Assembly: GCF_006517395.1 (NCBI RefSeq)
Contig: NZ_VDCY01000004.1
Coordinates: 230,860-294,859 of the forward strand
Length of the DNA: 64,000 nucleotides
Source of the DNA: Terrilactibacillus laevilacticus
GTDB taxonomy: Bacteria > Bacillota > Bacilli > Bacillales > Sporolactobacillaceae
Reading direction: 5' to 3'
Part shown: positions 43,555-51,849 of the stretch, piece after piece
Position numbering within the stretch: the first letter of the stretch is position 1
How the letters are laid out: every line of letters begins with the position of its first letter
Notes under the pieces: generated by a model
What the model was told of the DNA's origin: nothing
The model's input: the letters and a program-made list of their open reading frames with translations, nothing else
Database searches by the model: none
Translations under genes and position numbers: made by a program

Positions 43555-44385
43555 ATGATGGTTAAAATAAAAGTATTACTTGGATTATTCGCGTTCATGT
43601 TAATTCCAATTTTACTTATTGGATGTGGACAAGATAAGAGTGAAACAAAGTCAGAGCCAATGACTCAAACACATCAAGATCAACAACAACAAAATAAAAA
43701 AGCAACAGATGAGCAAACTGTTAAAAAGAATGACCAACCTAAAGAATCTATGGCTTCTGAACAATCAGAAAGCAAGCCTAAAGAAGATACAAAAGACACA
43801 AAAGAACAGAAAACAACACAGCAATCGACTCAAGAAAACCAAAAAACAACTCAAGATCAAAGTCAACAACCTACAGACAAAAAACCAGTCACAACAAGTA
43901 AGTCAAAATCGGCCACTTCAACTAATACTTCAACAACTAAAAGTAAAGAGGTCGATAAAAAAGCACCCGAAGAACCTTCAAAGAGCACGGTCCAATCTAC
44001 TCAAAAGAGTTCATCCCCAGCTCCAGTAAAGAACAAAGTGACAAAATCGGTATCACTAACCATTGTGGGTGATAAAAAAATGGGAACCTTCGTAAATAAG
44101 GCCAACGTACCAATCAATGAAAAAATGACCCTTATTACGGCGACGGTTAAATATCTGAAAGAAAAGCATATACAGTACAGTGTGACTGGATCTGGTTCGT
44201 CAACTTATGTAGAAGGTATTAATAATTTGTATGAATTTGACCATGGCCCAATGAGCGGTTGGATGGTAAAGAAAAACGGTACTCTTCTCTCCCGTAGTTC
44301 TGGAGCCGTAACGGTTTCTAACGGTGATTCGATAACGTGGATCTATACAGAAAATTATAGGACGGATCAGGACGTGAAGAAGTAA
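43555..44385 (+). CDS. DUF4430 lipoprotein, probable cobalamin-binding
   Basis: 276 residues from the ATG at 43555 (or 43558), directly behind GGAGTGAT at the sortase stop. Lipoprotein signal LLGLFAFMLIPILLIGCGQD with lipobox LIGC. A long Gln/Lys/Thr-rich disordered region fills about 30-180. A single DUF4430 domain ends it (KMGTFVNKANVPINEKMTLI, YVEGINNLYEFDHGPMSGWM, GDSITWIYTENY). Its position between the sortase and the ECF genes suggests that it hands the corrinoid from the wall to the membrane. Its stop overlaps the ecfT start. Confidence 0.85.
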   Translation: MMVKIKVLLGLFAFMLIPILLIGCGQDKSETKSEPMTQTHQDQQQQNKKATDEQTVKKNDQPKESMASEQSESKPKEDTKDTKEQKTTQQSTQENQKTTQDQSQQPTDKKPVTTSKSKSATSTNTSTTKSKEVDKKAPEEPSKSTVQSTQKSSSPAPVKNKVTKSVSLTIVGDKKMGTFVNKANVPINEKMTLITATVKYLKEKHIQYSVTGSGSSTYVEGINNLYEFDHGPMSGWMVKKNGTLLSRSSGAVTVSNGDSITWIYTENYRTDQDVKK

Positions 44386-45287
44386 TGCGCGCCATGTCAA
44401 ATTACCACCCCGTGACATCTTTTTTATTCTATTTTGGTGCTTTTATTTTAGTTATGTCCATTCAATCTTTACCTTTAACTATTGGTTGCCTCGTCATGCT
44501 CGTATTGATTAATAAATGGCAAGATCCTCGATTTCGAGTTTTTTCTTTTTTTATTCAACAAGGATGGATGAGTTTAGTCATTTTTGTCATTAATGTATTG
44601 ATGAATCATCGTGGAACACATCCACTGTTCTATCTTGGGAAAAATCCAATCATGTTAGAAGCGGTTATTCGTGGGCTGATCATGGGAGCTAGTATCCTAT
44701 GCTTAATCTTGATCTTTACATCACTTAATCTCATCTTAACAACAGGTAAAATTCTCTTTCTTTTTGGCAAGGTTGTCCCTCGCTTTACGTTGCTTACGGT
44801 CATTACACTTCGTTTCATGCCTCTACTTAGGAAAAGGTTCATAGAAATTAAGCACGTGCAGGACATGAAAGGTCTATCTATCACAACAGGCCGTTTTCGG
44901 GGGCGTCTTCGCCATGGCATCATGCTTATTCAATTGCTTCTTACCTTTTCTTTAGAAGAGGCTTTGCAAACAGCTGATTCAATGGAATCTAGAGGTTTTG
45001 GTCTAGATAGAAAAAGAACGTCTTATGTCAGTTATCGATTTAATCGAAAAGATACCTTTTGGTGCCTCATCTTTTTTGCTTTAATTTTGATGTATTTTAT
45101 CTTGCGACGTCAGTTTTATCCTGATACACCTTTCTTTGGTTACACAATGATCACACTTGATGAATCCTTATTTCCAAAGGGGCAAGCCATATGGCTTATA
45201 GTTTTAAGTTTGGTATATTTTAGTTGTCCATTTTTTATTGAAGGAAGAGAGCGGATTCGATGGTACTTTTACAAGTTGAAAACTTAA
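44385..45287 (+). CDS. ecfT: ECF transporter T component (CbiQ family)
   Basis: 300 residues, six or so membrane helices. The cytoplasmic coupling motifs are seen as EALQTADSMESRGFG, the family ExxxxAxxxRG-type box, and LTVITLRFMPLLRKRFIEI. It links the substrate-binding S component to the two ATPase domains. The start overlaps the previous stop (TAATG), and the next gene begins inside its 3' end, so translation is tightly coupled. Confidence 0.9.
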   Translation: MRAMSNYHPVTSFLFYFGAFILVMSIQSLPLTIGCLVMLVLINKWQDPRFRVFSFFIQQGWMSLVIFVINVLMNHRGTHPLFYLGKNPIMLEAVIRGLIMGASILCLILIFTSLNLILTTGKILFLFGKVVPRFTLLTVITLRFMPLLRKRFIEIKHVQDMKGLSITTGRFRGRLRHGIMLIQLLLTFSLEEALQTADSMESRGFGLDRKRTSYVSYRFNRKDTFWCLIFFALILMYFILRRQFYPDTPFFGYTMITLDESLFPKGQAIWLIVLSLVYFSCPFFIEGRERIRWYFYKLKT

Positions 45288-46927
45288 CATTTAACTATCC
45301 AAATGAAGATGAATCCATCCTTAAAGATCTATCATTTACCGTAAATTCAGGTGAATTTGTTTTGCTTACAGGTCCTACAGGATGCGGAAAGTCGACCTTA
45401 CTAAGGCACTTAAAGCCGGTTATTCAACCTATAGGTGATAAAACAGGCTCTATTTATGTTGATAACAAGTCCATAGATATGTATCCAAAAAGGGAAATGG
45501 CACAGGCCGTTGGATTTGTTTTTCAAGATCCAGATAATCAAATTGTGATGGATCATGTTGAACAAGAACTCGTCTTTGGATTAGAAAATATAGGATTAAA
45601 GCGTTCAGAAATAAAGAAAAGATTGGCAGAACTTGTTCATTATTTTGGTATCGAGGCATGGATGGATTATCCTATCGATGAACTTACAGGTGGACAAAAG
45701 CAATTGTTAAATATTGCCTCAGTTCTTTTATTAAATCCTAAGATCATTCTTTTAGATGAACCGACGAGTCAACTGGATCCCATATCAACTAAAGACTTTT
45801 TTGATTTGCTCTATCATTTAAATCAAGAACTTGGCATAACCATTATTCTCGTTGAACACCGTCTTGAACACGTATATGACTTGTGTGATCGAATGATTTT
45901 TATGAATCATGGACAAATCGTATATAATGACACCCCAAGAGAGGTGCTATATCATTTATGGCAGTCTAAAGATGAAAACATTAAAGATATGAAAGAGTGG
46001 CTGCCTAATATAGCCGAACTGTACTTAACATTTGATCCTCAACCAGAAAGGGACCTGATTCCTTTAAATGTCAATGAAGGCCGAACATGGTTAAGATCGT
46101 TACATATTCATGAGATGGAAGTTCGAAAAGATCAAGAAGTCATGATCAATGATGCAATTCTCCAAGCTAAAAATATATCATTTAAATATCATCGCAAAGG
46201 GAAACAAATCATTGAGCATTTAGATCTCGCTATTTATCAAGAAGATTTTCTAGCGATCGTCGGTGGTAATGGTTCAGGTAAATCAACCTTATTGAAGATT
46301 CTCAGTGGAATTTTAAAACCTCAAGAGGGCAATGTTTACTACAAACATCAGAATCTAAAAAAAATAGATCGTCGAGTCCTAGGTTATTGTCCACAAAACC
46401 CCAAATTTTATTTTATTCAAGACACGTTAAAAAAGGAAATGAATGATCTTGTTCAAAGATATGAAATCCCATCGGCAAAAGAAAAAATAAATGAATGGTT
46501 ACATCATTTCTCCCTTCATAATGTTCAAGATCGTCATATCTATGATTTAAGTGGTGGAGAGCTCCAAAAAGCCGTATTAGCATGTATTTTATTGACGGAT
46601 CCCGACATCATTCTTATCGATGAACCAACAAAAGGGCTTGATCCTTTTGTTAAAGACTTATTTGCTGAATGTTTATTGGAGATTAATAAAAAGGGAAAAT
46701 CCATTGTATTGGTCACACATGATATTGAATTTGCAAGCAAACATGCCAAACGAAGTGGCATGATGTTTCGTGGAGGGATGTCAGAAGTGGAAGAAGCTAA
46801 AGACTTTTTTAAACATAATCACTTCTATACGACCGCCATTAATCGTATGACGCGTCAACGAGGGATCCCGCATGTTTTGAATCTTGAGGAGGCTAAAATG
46901 AAGTGGCACGTACAAAAACCTTATTAA
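45260..46927 (+). CDS. ecfA: ECF transporter ATPase with two fused ABC domains
   Basis: 555 residues holding both ATPases (A and A') in one chain. First half: Walker A GPTGCGKSTLL near 38, Q-loop FQDPDNQIV, signature LTGGQKQ, Walker B ILLDEPTSQLDP. Second half: GGNGSGKSTLL near 337, signature LSGGELQ, Walker B ILIDEPTKGLDP. The Q-loop of the second half, YCPQNPKFYF, also looks intact. Energises vitamin uptake with EcfT and the S protein encoded around it. It begins 28 bases inside ecfT. Confidence 0.93.
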   Translation: MVLLQVENLTFNYPNEDESILKDLSFTVNSGEFVLLTGPTGCGKSTLLRHLKPVIQPIGDKTGSIYVDNKSIDMYPKREMAQAVGFVFQDPDNQIVMDHVEQELVFGLENIGLKRSEIKKRLAELVHYFGIEAWMDYPIDELTGGQKQLLNIASVLLLNPKIILLDEPTSQLDPISTKDFFDLLYHLNQELGITIILVEHRLEHVYDLCDRMIFMNHGQIVYNDTPREVLYHLWQSKDENIKDMKEWLPNIAELYLTFDPQPERDLIPLNVNEGRTWLRSLHIHEMEVRKDQEVMINDAILQAKNISFKYHRKGKQIIEHLDLAIYQEDFLAIVGGNGSGKSTLLKILSGILKPQEGNVYYKHQNLKKIDRRVLGYCPQNPKFYFIQDTLKKEMNDLVQRYEIPSAKEKINEWLHHFSLHNVQDRHIYDLSGGELQKAVLACILLTDPDIILIDEPTKGLDPFVKDLFAECLLEINKKGKSIVLVTHDIEFASKHAKRSGMMFRGGMSEVEEAKDFFKHNHFYTTAINRMTRQRGIPHVLNLEEAKMKWHVQKPY

Positions 46928-47601
46928 TCCTATTTCTTATAAGCCTGTCAGGAGTCTTAATTTTATCGGAGTTTATTTGGCCAGAGCATCTGTACTTTTG
47001 GATTTCTTTATTTATCATAGGGACGGCTGCACCATTCTTTATTCGATTTGAGGTCCGTCATATATCGGGTCGTGAAGTCGTCTTAATTGGTGTACTTGCG
47101 GCTATTGCAGGTTTGAGTCGTGTTCCATTTTCTGCATTTCCAAGTGTTCAGCCTGTGACCTTTGTCATTATTGTCAGCAGTGTCGTTTTTGGTCCGGAAA
47201 GTGGCTTCATCATAGGAACGTTGAGTGCCTTTGTTTCAAATCTATTTCTTGGACAAGGTCCATGGACCATATGGCAAATGTATGCGTGGGGACTGATTGG
47301 TGTTTTAGCTGGTTTCTTAGGTCAAACAAAAATCTTACGTTCTCGTATTGTTTTATGTGTCTTTGGGTTTTTAGCAGGATTCCTTTTTGGTTGGATTATG
47401 AATTTATGGATCATCTTAATGGGTCATGAGTGGACTTGGTCGATGATAATGAGTTATTATCTATCGAGTTTTTATTTTGACCTCGCCCATGCAATCTCTA
47501 ATGTTTTCTTTCTTGCTCTATTCGGTAAAAGTTGGATTAAAATTTTGTCTCGGTTTAAAATTAAATATCGCCTATTGGATGATACACAAATGAATAAATA
47601 A
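46903..47601 (+). CDS. ECF S component, probably for cobalamin
   Basis: 232 residues with a GTG start ten bases after GAGGAGG, overlapping ecfA by 25 bases. Six or seven membrane helices. VLIGVLAAIAGLSRVPFSAF resembles the coupling region of S proteins, with GPESGFIIGTLSAFVSNLFLGQGPW after it. This arrangement is like the CbrT type of B12 S component. The substrate is inferred from the riboswitch and the DUF4430 partners; the gene alone does not show it. Confidence 0.85.
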   Translation: MARTKTLLILFLISLSGVLILSEFIWPEHLYFWISLFIIGTAAPFFIRFEVRHISGREVVLIGVLAAIAGLSRVPFSAFPSVQPVTFVIIVSSVVFGPESGFIIGTLSAFVSNLFLGQGPWTIWQMYAWGLIGVLAGFLGQTKILRSRIVLCVFGFLAGFLFGWIMNLWIILMGHEWTWSMIMSYYLSSFYFDLAHAISNVFFLALFGKSWIKILSRFKIKYRLLDDTQMNK

Positions 47602-47632
47602 ACGACTCATCGTTAGGATGAAGACATAATTT

Positions 47633-47665
47633 AGCTCCACTTTGTCACTAGACAATAGTGGAGCT
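47633..47665. terminator. Hairpin between the ECF operon and family B copy 3
   Basis: AGCTCCACT/AGTGGAGCT with a 15-base loop, 31 bases after the S-component stop. T runs are short on both sides. It takes the same place relative to family B copy 3 as the hairpins beside copies 1 and 2. Confidence 0.65.
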
Positions 47666-47667
47666 GT

Positions 47668-47880
47668 TATCCCGCCTTAACGGCTAGTCAACCCCCCACC
47701 TCAAGACGATTCTGAGTATACAAAGAAGATGGGTGGGGGTCAACTGCCCGTAAAGGTCGATTGGTTCAGGCTTACCATCAGTGGGGGATAACGCAGGCTA
47801 AAAACGCGATGTCCTGTCGCAACGTCTGCACTAGCACATCCTGTGCGTCGAAAACCCACACTGATGGAAGTTTTAATTTA
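47668..47880 (-). repeat. Family B structured element, copy 3
   Basis: About 210 bp. Plus-strand landmarks: CGCCTTAACGGCTAG, CAACCCCCCACC pairing with GGTGGGGGTCAAC, GCCCGTAAAGGTCG, CCATCAGTGGGGG pairing with CACTGATGG, ACGCAGGC, GCGATGTCCTGTCGC and CACTAGCACATCCTGTGC. Compared with copy 1, the base beside CAGTG is T paired with A instead of A paired with T, a compensatory change. It lies about 20 bases behind the stop of the ydjO-like gene. Confidence 0.85.
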
Positions 47881-47899
47881 TCTTCAAAAGAATTGAAGA

Positions 47900-48091
47900 T
47901 TAGTCGATCACTGGAAGGACACGTGTTTCTTTTTCCATTTTTGATTGACACAAAGGACATGTAGGCTCTTCCTCAAAGGAAAACTTATCTCTCATCCAAC
48001 CTGAGCATGAATCATTTGTACATGACCAAACGTCTGTTTTTGCTTCAGGTATTGGTTCTTGCGGACCTTTATTAAATGCCAATTCGATCAT
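47900..48091 (-). CDS. ydjO: Cold-inducible YdjO-like zinc ribbon protein
   Basis: 63 residues. A zinc ribbon is formed by WSCTNDSCSGWMRDKF and TCPLCQSKM (C-x4-C and C-x2-C). The QEPIPE and CSGWMR pieces match YdjO of B. subtilis, a small protein reported among cold-induced genes; its molecular role is unknown. The stop codon is followed by a small CTTCA/TGAAG stem and family B copy 3. Family A copy 5 lies upstream. Confidence 0.88.
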   Translation of the reverse strand: MIELAFNKGPQEPIPEAKTDVWSCTNDSCSGWMRDKFSFEEEPTCPLCQSKMEKETRVLPVID

Positions 48092-48155
48092 CCCTTCCTC
48101 GATACTACTACTATTATAACCTATTTTACAAAAAAATAAAAAAACTCGATTTTTA

Positions 48156-48437
48156 GAGGTTGTTCAAAAAGTCACCAAATGATAACTTGCGAATCTCGGT
48201 CGCCCGCTTGTTTTTCCGGTCCTCATGTAGTGGATACGAGAGGATCGCTGGCTAAAACCGCTCACGTCCTGTGGCGGGCGCCTGAAGCTACCACAACGCG
48301 AGGAATGCTGGTCCTCGGGAACTGCGCCGCTCTTAGCCTTCCAACACCCAGGACGGGCAAGTAACTGGCGTTTCTTGCAGGATGCCAGCGTACTTAGCCA
48401 GTAACCCTTTTCGTTTGTCACCTTTTTGAACAAGCAC
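48156..48437 (+). mobile_element. Family A MITE-like element, copy 5
   Basis: 282 bp, the longest copy, from GAGGTTGTTCAAAAAGTCAC to TTTTTGAACAAGCAC. A perfect TTTTA duplication flanks it (48151-48155, 48438-48442). It carries both inner modules, including CTCACGTCCTGTGGCGG and CTTGCAGGATGCCAGCG. The right-hand duplication contains the stop codon of the amidase gene. Confidence 0.93.
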
Positions 48438-48439
48438 TT

Positions 48440-50097
48440 TTAATGATGGTTTTGCTGAGCTAAAGTTGGAATTTGAAAATAATCTTCTAATAATTTGGCA
48501 AATTGAAGGAGGCGAACATCATCTAAACGCCTTGCTGCTGCCTGAATGCCAACTGGTAATTTTGTTTTTTCTGTAAAACCAATGGGGATGGATATCGCGG
48601 GTTCACCAGTTAAATTATACAATTGCGTCATGACCCAGTCTGAATCCCGTTTGATTTTCTTACCATTTATATGAAAAGGGCCTTCCTGATCGTAATCAAA
48701 CGGAGGTACCGCAAGTGTTGGTGATATCAGAATGTCATAGGTTTGAAAGTGAGATTCCATCATATGATAAAGATAGGCCCGATATGTTTCTAATGATTTG
48801 AATTCTACCGCCGATAATTGTTTCCCTCGTTCAATCATAGTAAGCAAAGTTTCAGGTAATTGATCCCGATATTTCTCCGTAAATTCTCCTCTGCCGGCAG
48901 CTAAACCACATGTCCATAACGATTCAAAATAGGTAATATACTCAGGCAGTGTTTTCTTCATATTGATGTTCACATGTTCAACTGTTATTCCAAGTCGCTC
49001 AAGTTTTGATAAAGTATCAAAAAAGAGGTTACTAACCTCTTCATCAAGAGTATAAATTCCAAAATCGCTTGTCCATCCAATCCGAAAATCTCGATTATTT
49101 AGCTTTATTAAATGGCTTGCAAAATCTTGCATCTTAGGTAGTGAAAAAGGATCAGTCACGACATCACCTTGAACGACATCAAACATTAAAGCAATATCGT
49201 CTACATGCCGGCCAATGACACCATAATGTATAAAAGGCTCATGGTTGCCAAAGATACCATCAAGATGGTTATCCATTGGAATTCTTCCAAAGGTAGGTTT
49301 AAAACCGTAGACACCACAAAAACTCGATGGTATACGTATTAAACCTCCCCCATCACTTCCTTCGGCTAAAGGGACTAAACCAGCAGCAACTGCCGCAGCA
49401 GAACCTCCGCTTGATCCTCCGGTCGCTTTTGTCAGGTCCCAAGGATTTCGAGACGGTCCAAAAAGCCGATTTGTTGTCGTTCCGGTATGGCCAAATTCAG
49501 GTGTATTTGTTTTACCTATAATAATGCCTCCTGCTTCTTTCAAACGATGGACGATACTTGCATCTCTTTTCGGTATATGATCCTTATAAAAGAGGCAGCC
49601 ATATGTTGTACGAAGTCCTTTGGTATTTGTTAAATCCTTAATGGCAATTGGGACGCCCTCAAGTGGCCTGGCTTTATCGTTTTTTTTCATAAATACATTC
49701 AGCCTGTTTAGCTTGATTTAGAGCTTTTTCTTTATTTAATGTGACAAAGGCATTTATTTTAGGATTAATAAGCTCAATACGGTCAAATAAATTTTGAATA
49801 TATTCAAGAGGAGACAAGGTTTTACTTTTGTATCTTCTTAATAGTGCGTGTTCAAAAAGGTGACAAATTAGAATCAAGAAGATCAAGGCGGCGCCGTTTT
49901 GAGGACCGGCATTCCACATGATGTGGTAGCTTCAGGCGCCCGCCACAGGACGTGAGCGATTTTAGTTGAAGATCCTCTTTAATTTTCTACATGAGGACCG
50001 GAAAAACAAGTGGGCGACCGAGATTCGCAGCTTATCATTTGGTGACTTTTTGAACAACCTCTAATAATTCATTAGCGGAATATAATTCTGAACTCAA
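48440..50097 (-). pseudogene. Amidase gene broken by a family A insertion and a frameshift
   Basis: Amidase-signature enzyme (GatA/AtzF-like fold). The TTG start at 50097 follows AAGGAGG and encodes MSSELYSANELL; then family A copy 6 interrupts. Removing the element and one TAATA duplication gives ELLRRYKSKTLSPLEYIQNL in frame. A second lesion is an A8 run at 49680-49687: seven A's would join AECIYEK to NDKARPLEGVPIAIKDL. The downstream part keeps the catalytic Lys (IAIKD) and Ser (ATGGSSGGSAAAVAAG). An internal ATG could give a 416-residue product lacking the N-terminus, but the intact enzyme is lost. Confidence 0.9.
49844..50061 (-). mobile_element. Family A MITE-like element, copy 6, inside the amidase gene
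   Basis: 218 bp in reverse orientation, from GTGCGTGTTCAAAAAGGTGA to TTTTTGAACAACCTC, with a perfect TAATA duplication (49839-49843, 50062-50066). It contains the module with CCGCCACAGGACGTGAGCG. The insertion splits the amidase codons after ELL. Confidence 0.95.
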
Positions 50098-50283
50098 GGG
50101 AAGTACCTCCTTAAATTTTTTGATTTTTTAATAAAAAAGTGGCAATTTATGCTCTATTTTTAATATACTATAATAAAGAAATAAATTTTTGTTGTTGTGA
50201 AATGTATGCGCTTTCTTTTTTGGTATCAACTTTTATGAAATTGTATCAATTCCTGTTTTTATTCGTATACTTTGTATCTAAAA

Positions 50284-50338
50284 ACTAAAGAAAACTTGCC
50301 GATTGGCCAGCCTTAAAGGCGCTAGAACAGAGGCCTAT
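50284..50338 (+). repeat. Family C repeat, copy 3
   Basis: CTAAAGAAAACTTGCCGATT, then GCCTTAAAGGCGCTAGAACA and GAGGCCTATAA. The inner GCCTTAAAGGC is a palindrome. The rest of 50098-50635 is AT-rich, with one hairpin at 50454 and no other gene or repeat that I recognise. Confidence 0.65.
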
Positions 50339-50453
50339 AATGTGTCACTACGACTTCGCCTTCCGAGACAACTCGTTGCTTAATCGAAGAAGATTATGCA
50401 AGTTCACTATAACTTATACCGTAATTATTATTACTTTCTTAAAGTAAAAAAAA

Positions 50454-50473
50454 TCTGCGTTATAAAACGCAGA
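50454..50473 (-). terminator. Small hairpin with T run on the minus strand
   Basis: TCTGCGTT/AACGCAGA, followed on the minus strand by TTTTTTTT. It looks like an intrinsic terminator, but no minus-strand gene feeds it; it may protect against antisense transcription. Confidence 0.55.
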
Positions 50474-50635
50474 ATAAACGATGAATTAGTGTTGGGATTA
50501 GGGTTATAAGTTGAATTCCCTTTTTGAAAAATTTTAAAACCAAATTTCTTAAATAGTTTAATAAATGACGTGATTGGTAACAATGAAAATAGATGAAATG
50601 ACAGTTTGTAAGTTATAAAAAAAGGAGGACGCCTA

Positions 50636-50815
50636 ATGGAGCGCCCAAATAATATATTGAGAGCTGCCGTTGAGAAGAGAAAAGCGGAACTTGTTGATTT
50701 GATAAAAGCTAATGCAGAAGAATCTGAATCTGATTTATTAGGCCTAACATTATCTGAGCTTGAAGAAGAATGGAAGCGTTATCAAGAACGCTATTCCGAA
50801 GATCAATTCCACTAA
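50636..50815 (+). CDS. Small FbpA-like protein
   Basis: 59 residues starting MERPNNILRAAVEKRKAELV after AAAAGGAGGACG. The pattern LRxAVEKRKxxLxDLI and LTLSELEEEWK matches the Fur-regulated basic protein FbpA family, although this member is acidic overall. In B. subtilis Fbp proteins help RNA-based sparing of iron. I did not find a convincing Fur box upstream, so regulation is open. Confidence 0.7.
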   Translation: MERPNNILRAAVEKRKAELVDLIKANAEESESDLLGLTLSELEEEWKRYQERYSEDQFH

Positions 50816-51042
50816 AAGACCACTGATACTCTTTTTGGATTGATTGGACAAAGTGAACGTAATTTTTTATACTGAATGATAGAATAAATTTTAACCAAAA
50901 AGATACAGACATTAGTTTTTTTCTATATGATTTATATCTGACATTCTTAGGCTAAACAATATAAAAAAATTATAAAGTTTAGCTATTAGACCCTCAAAAT
51001 CTTTTTGAATTGCACTTATAGATAGGGATGGAGTTACAAACA

Positions 51043-51528
51043 ATGAATCAATCGATTACCTTTGATGATTATTATCAAAACAGAGTTACTTTGTCATTTG
51101 AAGATCATCCCTTTTCTTCCGAACCAAAGCATGTTTGGGTGATTTGCAAGTTCCATACACAGTGGCTTTTAACCCAGCATCCAAGACGTGGTTTAGAGTT
51201 TCCTGGTGGTAAAGTAGAAGACGGTGAAACTCCCGAAATGGCAGCGATTAGAGAAGTAGATGAAGAAACTGGGGCAAAAGTGTTAGATATCCATTATATT
51301 GGCCAATATAAAGTTGAAGGTAAAAATGGTACGATAGTGAAGAATGTATATTTTGCTACCATATCAGATATTCGGTTAAAAATGGACTATCTAGAGACTG
51401 AAGGCCCATATTTTATTGAAAATATTCCCCAACATATTAAGAAATTAAGTCATTATAGTTTTATGATGAGAGATGATGTTCTCACTTATTGCCTTAAAAG
51501 AATTAAAAAACTCTATTTATCTTCGTAA
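51043..51528 (+). CDS. ytkD: Nudix hydrolase YtkD-like
   Basis: 161 residues from the ATG at 51043, nine bases after GGAG. The Nudix box is complete: GGKVEDGETPEMAAIREVDE followed by ETGA. LEFPGGKVEDGE and the short N-terminal strand DDYYQNRVTLSF match YtkD, which hydrolyses 8-oxo-dGTP and other nucleoside triphosphates and can remove pyrophosphate from RNA 5' ends. It precedes metK, as in related genomes where ytkD lies in the same area. Not in an operon with metK because the SAM riboswitch and promoter intervene. Confidence 0.88.
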   Translation: MNQSITFDDYYQNRVTLSFEDHPFSSEPKHVWVICKFHTQWLLTQHPRRGLEFPGGKVEDGETPEMAAIREVDEETGAKVLDIHYIGQYKVEGKNGTIVKNVYFATISDIRLKMDYLETEGPYFIENIPQHIKKLSHYSFMMRDDVLTYCLKRIKKLYLSS

Positions 51529-51554
51529 CAAAGATAACTTATTCTTTATAGTTA

Positions 51555-51583
51555 TTGACAGGCATTCACGACTACGATATTCT
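51555..51583 (+). promoter_or_regulatory. metK promoter
   Basis: TTGACA (51555-51560), 17-base spacer, TATTCT (51578-51583): a good sigma-A promoter placed about 17 bases before the SAM riboswitch. Confidence 0.8.
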
Positions 51584-51599
51584 AATTCTAATACGGCTG

Positions 51600-51706
51600 C
51601 TCTTATCCCGAGTAGGCGGAGGGACAGGCCCGATGAAGCCCGGCAACCGGCATGACATGTGTACGGTGCTAACCTGAAAGGATTGTAATTCCCTTGACGA
51701 TAAGAG
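51600..51706 (+). promoter_or_regulatory. SAM-I riboswitch (S-box)
   Basis: CTCTTATCCCGAGTAGGCGG, AGGGACAGGCCCGATGAAGC, CCGGCAACCGG, GGTGCTAACCTG and a closing GACGATAAGA are the S-box core. It stands before metK, the SAM synthetase gene, so SAM should shut off its own synthesis. Confidence 0.97.
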
Positions 51707-51716
51707 GTGCGTGGAT

Positions 51717-51765
51717 CTGACCGGCGGCCTAATCCTTAATTTAGAGGGACGAGGTCTTTTTTTCA
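51717..51765 (+). terminator. Terminator of the SAM riboswitch
   Basis: The region GACC...GGTC with inner CCT/AGG pairing is followed by TTTTTTT. The stem is imperfect but occupies the expected place between S-box and metK. Confidence 0.65.
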
Positions 51766-51849
51766 TGCTTTTTAACACGATTTTCAGTGGGAAACGAGTA
51801 CCGTTATTAATAGACATCATAGTTTATGTAGAAGGAGGACTTAGAACGA

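Noticed and set aside
47761..48433. Short frames of 60-89 residues inside family B copy 3 and family A copy 5
   Set aside because: They differ between copies and break in related repeats, so they are not conserved genes.
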